Shown here: in pieces, positions 37,569 to 47,009 of the stretch | Layout of the letters: each line of letters starts with the position of its first letter | How positions within the stretch are numbered: position 1 is the first letter of the stretch | Origin: Pseudomonas sp. PA27(2017) | GTDB lineage: Bacteria > Pseudomonadota > Gammaproteobacteria > Pseudomonadales > Pseudomonadaceae | Assembly: GCF_001945445.1 (NCBI RefSeq) | Contig: NZ_MSXW01000014.1 | Span: 1 to 64,000 of the forward strand | Direction: 5' to 3' | Length of the DNA stretch: 64,000 nucleotides | Position numbers and translations under genes: made by a program | Notes under the pieces: generated by a model | Database searches by the model: none | Told to the model about the DNA's origin: nothing | The model's input: the letters and a program-made list of their open reading frames with translations, nothing else

Positions 37569-37593
37569 CCCACTTCATGCCACTTTTTACCAC
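37569..37593 (-). promoter_or_regulatory. MraZ operator: three GTGG repeats at 10-bp spacing
   Basis: On the minus strand GTGG occurs three times at exact 10-bp intervals (complements at 37570-37573, 37580-37583, 37590-37593), separated by A-rich spacers. This is the expected arrangement for MraZ, which binds TGGG-type direct repeats as a ring. They lie just downstream of the predicted transcription start, where binding would block transcription. Confidence 0.75.
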
Positions 37594-37825
37594 CGGAGCA
37601 CACTATAGGAACGCGCATACCCCACCGTCAAGGCGCGCCAGAACGGAAAATTCCTTATAGAACGGAGATTTAGCGAATAAATGAGAAGTGGGGCGAGCGC
37701 CCAAAGCGGGAAAGATGGCTAAAAAACAACCACATACAAGAACCTACCCAACGAACTTAAAGTAGTTTGTTAAGAGTAAGATTTTTTCGGTATTAGAAAT
37801 GAGGAGAAGAAGCAAAAGCAGTAGG
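37594..37825. other. AT-richer intergenic region between mraZ and rnpB
   Basis: Apart from the dcw promoter at its left end I see no gene here. The part from about 37660 to 37815 is clearly richer in A and T than the neighbouring genes. It contains a weak inverted repeat (AACGAACT at 37750-37757 with AGTTTGTT at 37764-37771, one G-T pair). No clear rnpB terminator is visible. Confidence 0.5.
37602..37631 (-). promoter_or_regulatory. Predicted main promoter of the dcw cluster
   Basis: TTGACG (37626-37631) and TATAGT (37602-37607) on the minus strand are spaced by 18 bp, a good sigma-70 promoter. A further GTGGGG lies inside the spacer and might be an additional MraZ contact. The promoter fits directly upstream of the three operator repeats and mraZ. 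Confidence 0.7.
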
Positions 37826-38178
37826 AGGTGGAGAGTCGATCTATAAGCCGGGTTCTGTCGAGGACAGCCATTCCTCTACGACGTACATCACTGCACGCCT
37901 TTAGCAACCTACCCGGTTCCAGCGCGGGCCACGCCAATGGAACCCTATTTGGTCTTGCTCCGAGTGGGGTTTGCCTAGCCACGGACTGTTACCAGCCGTG
38001 CGGTGCGCTCTTACCGCACCTTTTCACCCTTACCGGCGCCGAAGCACTTAGGCGGTTGTTTTCTGTGGCACTTTCCGTAGGCTCGCGCCTCCCAGGCGTT
38101 ACCTGGCACTCCGCCCTATGGAGCCCGGACTTTCCTCCCCCTTCCAGATGGAAGGCAGCGACTGTCCGATCGACTCTC
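37826..38178 (-). ncRNA. rnpB: RNase P RNA, bacterial type A
   Basis: On the minus strand the RNA starts AGAGTCGATCGGACAGTCGC, contains the conserved GAGGAAAGTCCGGGCTCC and AGGGTGAAAAGGTGCGGTAAGAGCG blocks and ends ACCCGGCTTATAGATCGACT. The 5' and 3' ends pair (AGTCGATC with GATCGACT) to form helix P1. It is the catalytic part of RNase P, which cuts tRNA 5' leaders. The ends are set from the pairing and may be off by a few bases. It is placed between rsmI and mraZ as in other pseudomonads. Confidence 0.95.
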
Positions 38179-38186
38179 CGCCGCCT

Positions 38187-38216
38187 AGGGTAACCGCTGG
38201 GACCCGGCAAGAACAA
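38187..38216 (-). promoter_or_regulatory. Possible rnpB promoter
   Basis: TTGTTC (38211-38216) and TACCCT (38187-38192) on the minus strand are 18 bp apart, and the -10 lies about 8 bp before the RNA 5' end. The first hexamer overlaps the region next to the rsmI stop. Confidence 0.45.
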
Positions 38217-38218
38217 GT

Positions 38219-39091
38219 TCAACCGTCCTGCTGGCGCTCCAGCGCTGCCTGATAGAGCAGGTTCTTGCGCACGCCGGTGATCTGCGCGGCCAGCGCTGCC
38301 GCGCGCTTGAGCGGCATTTCGGCAAGCAACAGATCGAGCACGCGCAGCGCCTCGACACTCACCGCCGCCTCGTCTTCGGGCGCCTGCCAGCCTGCCACCA
38401 GCACCACGCATTCACCGCGCTGCTGATTGGCATCGGCCGCCACCCACTCGCACAACTGATCGAGCGGCATGCCCTGCAGGGTTTCGAAGGTCTTGGTCAG
38501 CTCCCGAGCCAGCAACGCCTGGCGCTCGCCGCCGAATACCTCGCGCATGTCCTGCAGGCACTCGAGGATGCGATGCGGCGCCTCATAGAAGATCAGCGTA
38601 CGCGGCTCTTCGCGAACCAGTTCGAGGCGCGCCCGCCGCCCGACCGTCTTGGCCGGCAGAAAGCCTTCGAAGACGAAGCGATCGGACGGCAGGCCGGCAG
38701 CCGACAGCGCCGCGATCAGTGCGCAGGCACCAGGCACCGGAACCACGCGAATCCGGGCGGCCCGGGCCTGGCGCACCAGGTGATAGCCCGGGTCGGAAAT
38801 CAGCGGCGTGCCGGCATCGGAAATCAGCGCCACATCGTCTCCCGCCAGCAGGCGCTCGATGAAGCGATTACCTTCGTCACGCTCGTTGTGCTCATGGCAG
38901 GCCGCCAGCGGCGTACCGATACCGAAGTGCTGCATCAGGCGCGCCGAGTGTCGCGTGTCTTCGGCGGCGATCAGCGAGACATCGCCGAGCACCTTCAGCG
39001 CCCGGGCACTGAGGTCGTCGAGATTGCCAATGGGCGTCGCCACCACGAACAGGGTGCCCGCAGCGGATCGGGGAGCTTCATTAGCGATCAC
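38219..39091 (-). CDS. rsmI: 16S rRNA (cytidine-1402-2'-O)-methyltransferase RsmI
   Basis: The 290-residue tetrapyrrole-methylase-fold protein has TLFVVATPIGNLDDLSARALKVL, the loop LISDAGTPLISDPGYHLVRQA and the fold core IFYEAPHRILECLQDM. RsmI and RsmH together modify the same base, C1402 of 16S rRNA, and both genes lie on either side of rnpB here. The start is a GTG at 39091. The gene is divergent from lpoA (184 bp between), with a TACAAT hexamer at 39235-39240 that may serve lpoA. Confidence 0.95.
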   Translation of the reverse strand: MIANEAPRSAAGTLFVVATPIGNLDDLSARALKVLGDVSLIAAEDTRHSARLMQHFGIGTPLAACHEHNERDEGNRFIERLLAGDDVALISDAGTPLISDPGYHLVRQARAARIRVVPVPGACALIAALSAAGLPSDRFVFEGFLPAKTVGRRARLELVREEPRTLIFYEAPHRILECLQDMREVFGGERQALLARELTKTFETLQGMPLDQLCEWVAADANQQRGECVVLVAGWQAPEDEAAVSVEALRVLDLLLAEMPLKRAAALAAQITGVRKNLLYQAALERQQDG

Positions 39092-39275
39092 GGAAATGCC
39101 TCATCAATAGCTGGAAAGGCGCCATTGTAACGCGAGCGAACCGCCAGGGCGGAAACGCGTCGCCAGCGCGAACAGCTGCGACCTCTGCGTACCGGTTAAC
39201 ACCTTCATCGTCGCGCCAAGGCGGTGCCTTGGGTACAATCCGGCGTTCATTTGCTCAAGACCCGGAATCGCTTAC

Positions 39276-41033
39276 ATGATTGCCTGCCTGCGTCCGCTCT
39301 CTGCACTCTGCCTAGCCGGCCTGCTCGTTGCCTGCAGCAGCTCGCCTTCCTCGAACCTTGGCGAACTGCCTCGCACGCCCCAGGCCAGCGTGGAGCAGAT
39401 GCTCCAGCAAGCCGGCACCAGCCAGAGCGAAGACGCCCAGCTGTTGCGTCTGTCGGCCGCCGACCTGGCCGCCAAGCAGGGCAACGCGCAACGTGCCGAG
39501 AGCATTCTCGGGCAGGTCGACCTGCAACTGCTCAAGCCAGCGCAGCAGATCTACGCCAGCACCCTCAAGGCGGAACTGGCCCTGGCGCGTAACGATGCCA
39601 AGGCCGCCCTCGACGCTCTGGCCCACCCCAGCCTCGATCGCCTAGGCGAACTGCCGGTCGAGCAGCAGACCCGTACCCAATTGGCCCGCGCCAACGCCCT
39701 GGAAAAAGATGGCCAGATTCTCGCCGCGGCCCGCGAGCGGGTATTCATTGCGCCATTGCTGAGTGGCGACGACGCGCAGCGCAATCAGGATCACATCTGG
39801 AAACTGGTCTCCAGCCTGCCGGCCGAGCCGGCACCGACCGCCGACGACGCCGACTTGGCCGGTTGGCTGTCGCTGGCCCAGGTGGCCAAAACCGTTGGCA
39901 CGCTCAAGCAGCAGCAGGACGCAATCGACAACTGGCTGGCTCAGCACCCTACCCATCCCGCGGCCCAACAGCTGCCCAAGGCCCTTGCCGACCTGCGCGC
40001 CCTGTCGAGCAAGCCGCTAGAGAAGATCGCCCTGCTGCTGCCCCAAGAAGGCCAACTGGCCTCGGTGTCGCGCGCCCTGCGTGACGGTTTCCTGGCCGCC
40101 CATTACCAGGCCCAGCAGGCAGGCGAAAACCCACCGCAGATTCAGCTGTACGACAGCGCCCGCCTGACCTCCCTGGACGATTTCTATCGCCAGGCCCAGG
40201 CCGATGGCGTGGAGCTGGTGATCGGCCCGCTGGAGAAGAACCTGGTCACCCAACTGGGTAACCGCGGCCAGTTGCCGATCACCACGCTGGCCCTGAACTA
40301 CGCCGACCCAGGCGCCAAGAACCCCGCACAACTGTTCCAGTTCGGCCTGGCCGCCGAGGACGAAGCCCGCGAAGTCGCGCGCCGCGCCTGGGCCGACGGC
40401 ATGCGCAACGCCGTCGCCCTGGTACCCAAGGGCGACTGGGGCAACCGTGTACTGGACGCCTTCCGCCAGAGCTGGCAAGCCGCCGGCGGCACCTTCCTGG
40501 GCGCTGAGCAGATCGACCAGCCCGTGGACATGGCAGGCCAGGTCGCTCGCCTGCTGCAGGTCAGCGGCAACTCGCGCCGCCAGGACGTGGACTTCATCTT
40601 CCTCGCCGCCACGCCGCAGCAGGCCCAGCAGATCAAACCGACCCTGGCTTACCAGTACGCGGGCGACGTGCCGGTGTATGCCACTTCGCACCTGTTCAGC
40701 GGCAGCATGAGCGCGGCCCAGTACCGCGACCTGGACGGCATCCGGTTCTGCGAAACCCCCTGGCTGCTGGACGCCAACGATCCGCTGCGCCAACAGGTCA
40801 ACAGCCAGTGGCCGCAAGCCGGCGGCAGCCTGGGTCGCCTTTACGCCATGGGGGTCGACGCCTTCCGCCTGGCGCCGCGCCTCGACCAACTCAAGACCCT
40901 GCCCGACAGCCGCGTCGAAGGGCTGTCCGGCAACCTGAGCCTGAATACGTCGCAGCGCGTCGAGCGCCAGCTGCCCTGGGCACAATTCAGCAATGGCCAG
41001 GTTCAGCGCCTGCCAGAAACCAACATTGAGTGA
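39276..41033 (+). CDS. lpoA: Outer-membrane lipoprotein activator of PBP1A (LpoA)
   Basis: The 585-residue lipoprotein has signal peptide MIACLRPLSALCLAGLLVAC, lipobox LVAC and lipidated Cys20. A helical TPR-like N-terminal domain (about 35-245) is followed by a C-terminal domain resembling type I periplasmic binding proteins (KIALLLPQEGQLASVSRALRDGFLAAHY onward). LpoA reaches from the outer membrane to stimulate the PBP1A synthase. It is first in the lpoA-yraN-gmhA-dolP group and is slightly shorter than the PAO1 protein as I remember it. Confidence 0.9.
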   Translation: MIACLRPLSALCLAGLLVACSSSPSSNLGELPRTPQASVEQMLQQAGTSQSEDAQLLRLSAADLAAKQGNAQRAESILGQVDLQLLKPAQQIYASTLKAELALARNDAKAALDALAHPSLDRLGELPVEQQTRTQLARANALEKDGQILAAARERVFIAPLLSGDDAQRNQDHIWKLVSSLPAEPAPTADDADLAGWLSLAQVAKTVGTLKQQQDAIDNWLAQHPTHPAAQQLPKALADLRALSSKPLEKIALLLPQEGQLASVSRALRDGFLAAHYQAQQAGENPPQIQLYDSARLTSLDDFYRQAQADGVELVIGPLEKNLVTQLGNRGQLPITTLALNYADPGAKNPAQLFQFGLAAEDEAREVARRAWADGMRNAVALVPKGDWGNRVLDAFRQSWQAAGGTFLGAEQIDQPVDMAGQVARLLQVSGNSRRQDVDFIFLAATPQQAQQIKPTLAYQYAGDVPVYATSHLFSGSMSAAQYRDLDGIRFCETPWLLDANDPLRQQVNSQWPQAGGSLGRLYAMGVDAFRLAPRLDQLKTLPDSRVEGLSGNLSLNTSQRVERQLPWAQFSNGQVQRLPETNIE

Positions 41034-41391
41034 CGATCCACGCCATGCCAGCGGGCGAGCGGCCGAAGCCCTCGCATGCGAGCACCTGCAAGGTCATGGA
41101 CTGAAGCTGATCGAGCAGAACTGGCGCGGACAGCGGGGCGAACTCGATCTGGTCATGCTAGATGGCGATACAGTAGTATTCGCCGAAGTGCGCTACCGCA
41201 AGCACAGTGCATGGGGTGGCGCGGTCGAAAGCGTCGACAGACGCAAGCGTGACAAGCTGATCGCCACGGCCATGCAATTTCTGCAGCAGGAGAAGCGCTG
41301 GGCCAAACATCCCTGCCGTTTCGATGTCATAGCCGTAGGCCATGGCAGACCCGCATCACTGGAATGGATTAGAAACGCTTTCGACAGTTGA
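41026..41391 (+). CDS. yraN: YraN family protein (UPF0102), nuclease-like fold
   Basis: The protein has 121 residues if translation starts at the TTG at 41026 (SDDPRHASGRAAEALACEHLQ); an ATG 11 codons upstream inside lpoA is the alternative, and neither has a clear ribosome site. The core ENWRGQRGELDLVMLDGDTVVFAEVRYRKHSAWGG has the E-x-D-x(n)-E-V-x pattern of PD-(D/E)XK-like Holliday-junction-resolvase folds. In this protein it reads GELDLVML...FAEVRYR. Its biological role is not established. It overlaps the lpoA end by 8 bp. Confidence 0.88.
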   Translation: MSDDPRHASGRAAEALACEHLQGHGLKLIEQNWRGQRGELDLVMLDGDTVVFAEVRYRKHSAWGGAVESVDRRKRDKLIATAMQFLQQEKRWAKHPCRFDVIAVGHGRPASLEWIRNAFDS

Positions 41392-41474
41392 AGCTCAGGC
41401 TCGCTGCGATACCCTGATCCACCGCCGTTTCCAACGACAGCGCCGCGCGCCCAAGGGCCGGGGCCTCGTTATAG

Positions 41475-42616
<1,142 letters not shown>

Positions 42617-42632
42617 TCACGGCGGCACAACG

Positions 42633-42671
42633 AAAAACGCCAGTCAGGCGGCACCTGACTGGCGTTTTTTT
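42633..42671 (+). terminator. Intrinsic terminator after dolP
   Basis: A 16-bp perfect stem (AAAAACGCCAGTCAGG at 42633-42648 with 42654-42669) around CGGCA is followed by a T7 run. The stem's core GCCAGTCAGG is the same as in the pnp terminator 165 bp away. Confidence 0.95.
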
Positions 42672-42807
42672 ATACCTGAGGCTTGAGCGGCCAGCGCGAT
42701 ATCGCGCCCGGACCCAGTCACGGGCCTACCTTGGGATGACCAACCCGAGCCTCGCATTGCGGCAAGGCGACGTCGCTGCCCCCACCCGCAATGCCAAACG
42801 ACAGGCA
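42672..42807. other. Gene-free junction between the dolP and pnp terminators
   Basis: No plausible gene is present. There is a 14-bp palindrome GCGCGATATCGCGC (42694-42707) and a 9-bp inverted repeat GCATTGCGG / CCGCAATGC (42754-42762, 42786-42794). I see no insertion sequence remnant and no target duplication. Confidence 0.5.
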
Positions 42808-42842
42808 ATAAAAAAGCCAGTCAGGTCACCCTGACTGGCTTT
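42808..42842 (-). terminator. Intrinsic terminator after pnp
   Basis: AAAGCCAGTCAGG (42813-42825) pairs with CCTGACTGGCTTT (42830-42842). On the minus strand a run of T (TTTTTTATT) follows. It lies 25 bp past the pnp stop. Confidence 0.93.
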
Positions 42843-42867
42843 CTCGACGCAGCGGCTTCAGCCCGGA

Positions 42868-44973
42868 TCAGACACCCGAGGCTTTGGCAGCAGCGACGTC
42901 CTTGATGGACAGCTTGATACGGCCGCGGTTGTCCACGTCCAGTACCAGCACTTCCACTTCCTGGCCTTCCTTGAGGATGTCGGTGACCTTCTCTACGCGC
43001 GCATCGCTGAGCATGGAGATGTGCACCAGACCGTCCTTGCCCGGCAGGATGTTGACGAAGGCGCCGAAGTCGACGATACGCTCGACCTTGCCGACGTAGA
43101 TCTTTCCGATCTCGGCCTCGGCGGTGATCGCCAGTACGCGCTGCTTGGCAGCATCGGCGGCTTCCTTGGTTTCGCCGAAGATCTTGATCGAGCCGTCGTC
43201 TTCGATGTCGATCGAGGCCTTGGTCTCTTCGCAGATGGCGCGGATGGTGGCGCCGCCCTTGCCGATGACGTCACGGATCTTGTCCTGGTCGATCTTCATC
43301 GCCAGCATGGTCGGGGCGTTGGCTGACAGCTCGCTGCGCGACTGGGCGATCACCTGGTTCATCTGGCCGAGGATGTTCAGACGCGCTTCCAGGGCCTGGT
43401 TCAGGGCGATTTCCATGATCTCTTCGGTGATGCCCTGGATCTTGATGTCCATCTGCAGCGCGGTGACGCCATTGGCGGTACCGGCTACCTTGAAGTCCAT
43501 GTCGCCCAGGTGGTCTTCGTCACCGAGGATGTCGGTCAGTACGGCGAATTTCTCGCCTTCCTTGACCAGACCCATGGCGATACCGGCAACCGGCGCCTTC
43601 ATCGGTACACCAGCGTCCATCAGGGCCAGGGAAGCACCGCAAACGGAGGCCATGGAGGACGAACCGTTGGATTCGGTGATCTCCGAGACGATACGGATGG
43701 TGTACGGGAACTCGTCAGCGCTCGGCAGCATGGCGGCAACGCCACGACGAGCCAGGCGGCCGTGGCCGATCTCACGACGACCGGTGGCGCCCATGCGACC
43801 ACACTCGCCCACCGAGTACGGCGGGAAGTTGTAGTGCAGCATGAAGGGGTCTTTCTTCTCGCCTTCGAGGGTGTCGAGCAGCTGTGCATCGCGGGCGGTA
43901 CCAAGGGTGGCCACGACCAGCGCCTGGGTTTCGCCGCGGGTGAACAGAGCCGAACCGTGGGTCTTGTCCAGCACGCCGACCTCGATGTTCAGGCCACGTA
44001 CGGTACGGGTGTCACGACCATCGATACGCGGCTTGCCGTTGACGATGTTCTCGCGCACGGTGCGGTATTCGATTTCGCCGAAGGCGTCTTTGACTTCGCC
44101 GGCGCTCGGCTGACCTTCCTCACCGGAGAACTTGACAACCACCTGGTCGCGCAGCTCGCCCAGGCGCGCATAGCGATCCTGCTTGATGATGATGGTATAG
44201 GCGTCGGAGATCGCGGCACCGAACTCGGCGCGGATGGCGTCCAACAGGCTGGTGTTGGCGGCAGCGGCCTGCCAGTCCCAACGCGGCTTGCCCGCTTCGG
44301 CGGCCAGCTCGGTAACGGCCTGGATGACGGCCTGGAATTCGTCATGGGCGAACAGCACGGCGCCCAGCATCTGGTCTTCGGTCAGCTCTTTGGCTTCGGA
44401 TTCGACCATCAGTACGGCGTCTTTGGTACCGGCCACGACCATGTCCAGGCTCGATGCCTTGAGCTGCTCGTAGTTCGGGTTCAGCAGGTAGCCGGTCTCG
44501 GGGTGGTAGGCAACACGGGCGGCACCGATGGGGCCGTCGAACGGGATGCCGGAGATGGCCAGGGCAGCCGAGGTACCGATCATCGCTGCAATGTCCGGGT
44601 CGGTCTTCTTGCTGGTGGAGACCACGGTGCAGATGACCTGCACTTCGTTTTGGAAGCCTTCCGGGAACAGCGGGCGGATCGGACGATCGATCAGGCGCGA
44701 GGTCAGGGTTTCCTTCTCGCTCGGGCGCGCTTCACGCTTGAAGAAGCCGCCAGGGATCTTGCCGGCTGCGTAGGTCTTTTCCTGGTAGTGCACGGACAGC
44801 GGGAAGAAACCCTTGCTCGGGTCGGCAGACTTGGCGCCTACCACGGTGACCAGCACGGTTACGTCGTTGTCGACGGTGACCAGCACGGCGCCGGAAGCCT
44901 GACGGGCGATACGGCCAGTCTCGAGGGTGACGGTCGACTGACCGAATTGAAATTTCTTGATTACCGGGTTCAC
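42868..44973 (-). CDS. pnp: Polyribonucleotide nucleotidyltransferase
   Basis: The 701-residue 3'-5' phosphorolytic exonuclease belongs to the RNA degradosome. The start is a GTG at 44973 ([21 protein letters not shown]) with AAGGAA 6 bases upstream. Two RNase PH domains are visible (first: [15 protein letters not shown]; second: [19 protein letters not shown] region), followed by a KH domain ([19 protein letters not shown]) and an S1 domain ([28 protein letters not shown]). The catalytic core and RNA-binding domains are complete. It follows rpsO after a strong hairpin. Confidence 0.98.
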   Translation of the reverse strand: MNPVIKKFQFGQSTVTLETGRIARQASGAVLVTVDNDVTVLVTVVGAKSADPSKGFFPLSVHYQEKTYAAGKIPGGFFKREARPSEKETLTSRLIDRPIRPLFPEGFQNEVQVICTVVSTSKKTDPDIAAMIGTSAALAISGIPFDGPIGAARVAYHPETGYLLNPNYEQLKASSLDMVVAGTKDAVLMVESEAKELTEDQMLGAVLFAHDEFQAVIQAVTELAAEAGKPRWDWQAAAANTSLLDAIRAEFGAAISDAYTIIIKQDRYARLGELRDQVVVKFSGEEGQPSAGEVKDAFGEIEYRTVRENIVNGKPRIDGRDTRTVRGLNIEVGVLDKTHGSALFTRGETQALVVATLGTARDAQLLDTLEGEKKDPFMLHYNFPPYSVGECGRMGATGRREIGHGRLARRGVAAMLPSADEFPYTIRIVSEITESNGSSSMASVCGASLALMDAGVPMKAPVAGIAMGLVKEGEKFAVLTDILGDEDHLGDMDFKVAGTANGVTALQMDIKIQGITEEIMEIALNQALEARLNILGQMNQVIAQSRSELSANAPTMLAMKIDQDKIRDVIGKGGATIRAICEETKASIDIEDDGSIKIFGETKEAADAAKQRVLAITAEAEIGKIYVGKVERIVDFGAFVNILPGKDGLVHISMLSDARVEKVTDILKEGQEVEVLVLDVDNRGRIKLSIKDVAAAKASGV

Positions 44974-45097
44974 GGTGTTTTCCTTCTCTCTGTTGCCTTT
45001 GGGGGAAACGGTTCTTGCGAATTGGTGGGCAATCGCTGCGGGAGTCGGCCCGGCGCTGTCCAAAGTGGCTGAAGCCATAAAACGGGTGAAGCATAAA

Positions 45098-45140
45098 CGC
45101 AAAAGCTGGAAGCAGGGCGAGCCCACTTCCAGCTTTTGCG
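45098..45140 (-). terminator. 15-bp perfect hairpin between rpsO and pnp
   Basis: CGCAAAAGCTGGAAG (45098-45112) pairs perfectly with 45126-45140 around 13 bases. It begins 22 bp after the rpsO stop. In E. coli the rpsO-pnp gap holds a partial terminator and an RNase III site where pnp represses itself. The hairpin here sits at the same place and ends TTTTGCGTTTA, so a similar role is likely. Confidence 0.65.
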
Positions 45141-45162
45141 GTCAACGACAGCTAAGCATTGC

Positions 45163-45432
45163 TTAGCGACGCAGACCCAGGCGACCGATCAGGGCGCTGT
45201 AACGGCTGGTGTCCTTACCCTTCAGGTAGTCCAGCAGCTTGCGGCGCTGGTTGACCATACGGATCAGGCCACGACGCGAGTGGTGGTCTTTGCCGTTGGC
45301 CTTGAAGTGGCCTTGCAGCTTGTTGATGTTGGCGGACAGCAGAGCAACCTGGACTTCCGGGCTACCGGTATCGCCTTCAGCTTGCTTGTAGTCGTTAACG
45401 ATCTGGGCTTTTTCTTCAACGCTGAGTGCCAT
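45163..45432 (-). CDS. rpsO: 30S ribosomal protein S15
   Basis: The 89-residue S15 contains the signature [55 protein letters not shown]. It binds 16S rRNA helices 20-22 early in small-subunit assembly. It lies between truB and pnp as in most gammaproteobacteria. GAGGATGCCCAC precedes the ATG. Confidence 0.99.
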   Translation of the reverse strand: MALSVEEKAQIVNDYKQAEGDTGSPEVQVALLSANINKLQGHFKANGKDHHSRRGLIRMVNQRRKLLDYLKGKDTSRYSALIGRLGLRR

Positions 45433-45544
45433 GTGGGCATCCTCTCATCTGGAGACGGTCGCAAGGACAGTCTCAATAGGCCGGGAATCGCTTCCCGTGT
45501 TTTAAAGGAGGTATGACCGTGCCTATTGACAGCCACCCTCGTTA

Positions 45545-45564
45545 CGAGCCGCCGGAGCGGCTCG
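45545..45564 (-). other. Hairpin between truB and rpsO
   Basis: CGAGCCGC (45545-45552) pairs with GCGGCTCG (45557-45564) around CGGA just after the truB stop. No T tract follows on the minus strand, so it is more likely an RNA-processing or stability element than a terminator. Confidence 0.35.
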
Positions 45565-45570
45565 CCACGG

Positions 45571-46488
45571 TCACGCGGACCGAATCAGACGACGCGGCGC
45601 AATGCGCCCGTCTTCGCTCACTTCACCAATACCGATGAAGCGACCGTTGTGATCTTGCACCCGAACCATGCCGAACTTCGGCGCGTCCGCGGCGCGAACC
45701 GGCTGCCCTTGCAGCCAATAGAACGAACTGTGCTCCGAAAAGCTCAGCAGCGGCCAATGCTCCAGCCCGCTGTCCACCGGCAGCAGGAAGCGATCGACGG
45801 CTTCGTTGCCACCCTCCTCATGGGCCTGCAGCAGTTCGTCCAGGCTGATACTCTGGGACAAGTCGAACGGGCCGGCCTTGGTACGGCGCAGCTCGGCGAC
45901 ATGGGCACCACAGCCCAGCAGGTGCCCGATATCCTCGACCAGCGTACGGATATAGGTACCTTTACTGCAGTCCACCGCCAGGCTCGCCTTGTCGGCCGCA
46001 CTGCTCAGCAACTCCAGGCGCGCAATAGTAACAGAACGCGCCTCGCGCTCCACTACTTCTCCGGCACGCGCAAGTTTGTACAGCGGCTGGCCGTCGCGCT
46101 TGAGCGCCGAATACATCGGCGGCACCTGGCTGATGTCACCACGAAAACGCGGCAGCAGCGCCTCGATGTCCGAGGCGTCGACATTCACTTCGCGGCGCTC
46201 GATCACCTCACCCTCGGCATCGGCCGTGGTGGTGGTGACGCCGAGCTGCATGACCGTCTCATAGCCCTTGTCGGCATCGAGCAGGTACTGGGAAAACTTG
46301 GTCGCCTCGCCGAAGCACAATGGCAGCACGCCGGTGGCCAGCGGATCGAGACTACCGGTGTGCCCGGCCTTCTCGGCATTGAGCAACCAGCGCACCTTCT
46401 GCAACGCCGCGTTGGAGCTGAAGCCCTTTGGCTTGTCGAGCAGGATGATGCCGTCAACCTTGCGACGAATACGCTTAACCTGGGCCAC
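45571..46488 (-). CDS. truB: tRNA pseudouridine-55 synthase
   Basis: The 305-residue enzyme makes the universal pseudouridine at position 55 in the T loop of tRNAs. Motifs are [31 protein letters not shown] (catalytic Asp48), [10 protein letters not shown] and [30 protein letters not shown]. The start is a GTG at 46488 with AGGAG 7 bases upstream. It overlaps nothing but lies 4 bp after rbfA. Confidence 0.97.
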   Translation of the reverse strand: MAQVKRIRRKVDGIILLDKPKGFSSNAALQKVRWLLNAEKAGHTGSLDPLATGVLPLCFGEATKFSQYLLDADKGYETVMQLGVTTTTADAEGEVIERREVNVDASDIEALLPRFRGDISQVPPMYSALKRDGQPLYKLARAGEVVEREARSVTIARLELLSSAADKASLAVDCSKGTYIRTLVEDIGHLLGCGAHVAELRRTKAGPFDLSQSISLDELLQAHEEGGNEAVDRFLLPVDSGLEHWPLLSFSEHSSFYWLQGQPVRAADAPKFGMVRVQDHNGRFIGIGEVSEDGRIAPRRLIRSA

Positions 46489-46492
46489 GCGC

Positions 46493-46900
46493 TTACTCCT
46501 TGGCCTCGGTGTCGCTGTCGACGTGCTTGCTGTCCTCGGTCACCGCACGCTCGATCAGCGCCGATAACTGGGCACCACGCACGATGCTTTCGTCGTAATG
46601 GAAACGCAGGTGCGGCACGCTGCGCAGCTTCATCGCCTTGCCCAGCTGCATGCGCAGGAAACCACTGGCGTCGTTCAGTACCTTGAGGCTCTGCGCGATG
46701 GGGTCTGAACCCTCTTGCGGCTCGGCGCCCATGACGGTGACGAACACCTTGGCATGGCTGGCGTCACGGCTGACATCGACCGCCGTAACGGTGACCAGGC
46801 CACCCAGGCGCGGGTCTTTGACTTCGGTACGAATCAGCTGCGCCAATTCGCGTTGAATCTGGTCGCCGATACGCTGGGCACGGCTGTAGTCTTTTGCCAT
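46493..46900 (-). CDS. rbfA: Ribosome-binding factor A
   Basis: The 135-residue KH-fold factor for 30S maturation and cold adaptation reads [58 protein letters not shown], as in the family. The tail after ~120 is acidic and polar. It lies between infB and truB. Between its start and the infB stop there is a strong hairpin. Confidence 0.96.
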   Translation of the reverse strand: MAKDYSRAQRIGDQIQRELAQLIRTEVKDPRLGGLVTVTAVDVSRDASHAKVFVTVMGAEPQEGSDPIAQSLKVLNDASGFLRMQLGKAMKLRSVPHLRFHYDESIVRGAQLSALIERAVTEDSKHVDSDTEAKE

Positions 46901-46957
46901 CGTTGCTACCTTCCACTCGTCTCGCCGCCTGCAAAAGCAGCGGACTCAAAAGCGGCA

Positions 46958-46991
46958 AACGCCCGGCCGCGCAGATGCGGGGCCGGGCGTT
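46958..46991 (-). other. Strong hairpin between infB and rbfA
   Basis: AACGCCCGGCC (46958-46968) pairs perfectly with GGCCGGGCGTT (46981-46991). On the minus strand only TTTGCC follows, so it is at best a weak terminator. It could adjust infB to rbfA expression or be a processing site. Confidence 0.45.
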
Positions 46992-47009
46992 GCGTGTTGC
47001 GACTCGCGA

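Noticed and set aside
37770..37982. 70-codon minus-strand frame downstream of rnpB
   Set aside because: Most of it lies inside the rnpB RNA, and the remainder is AT-rich spacer.
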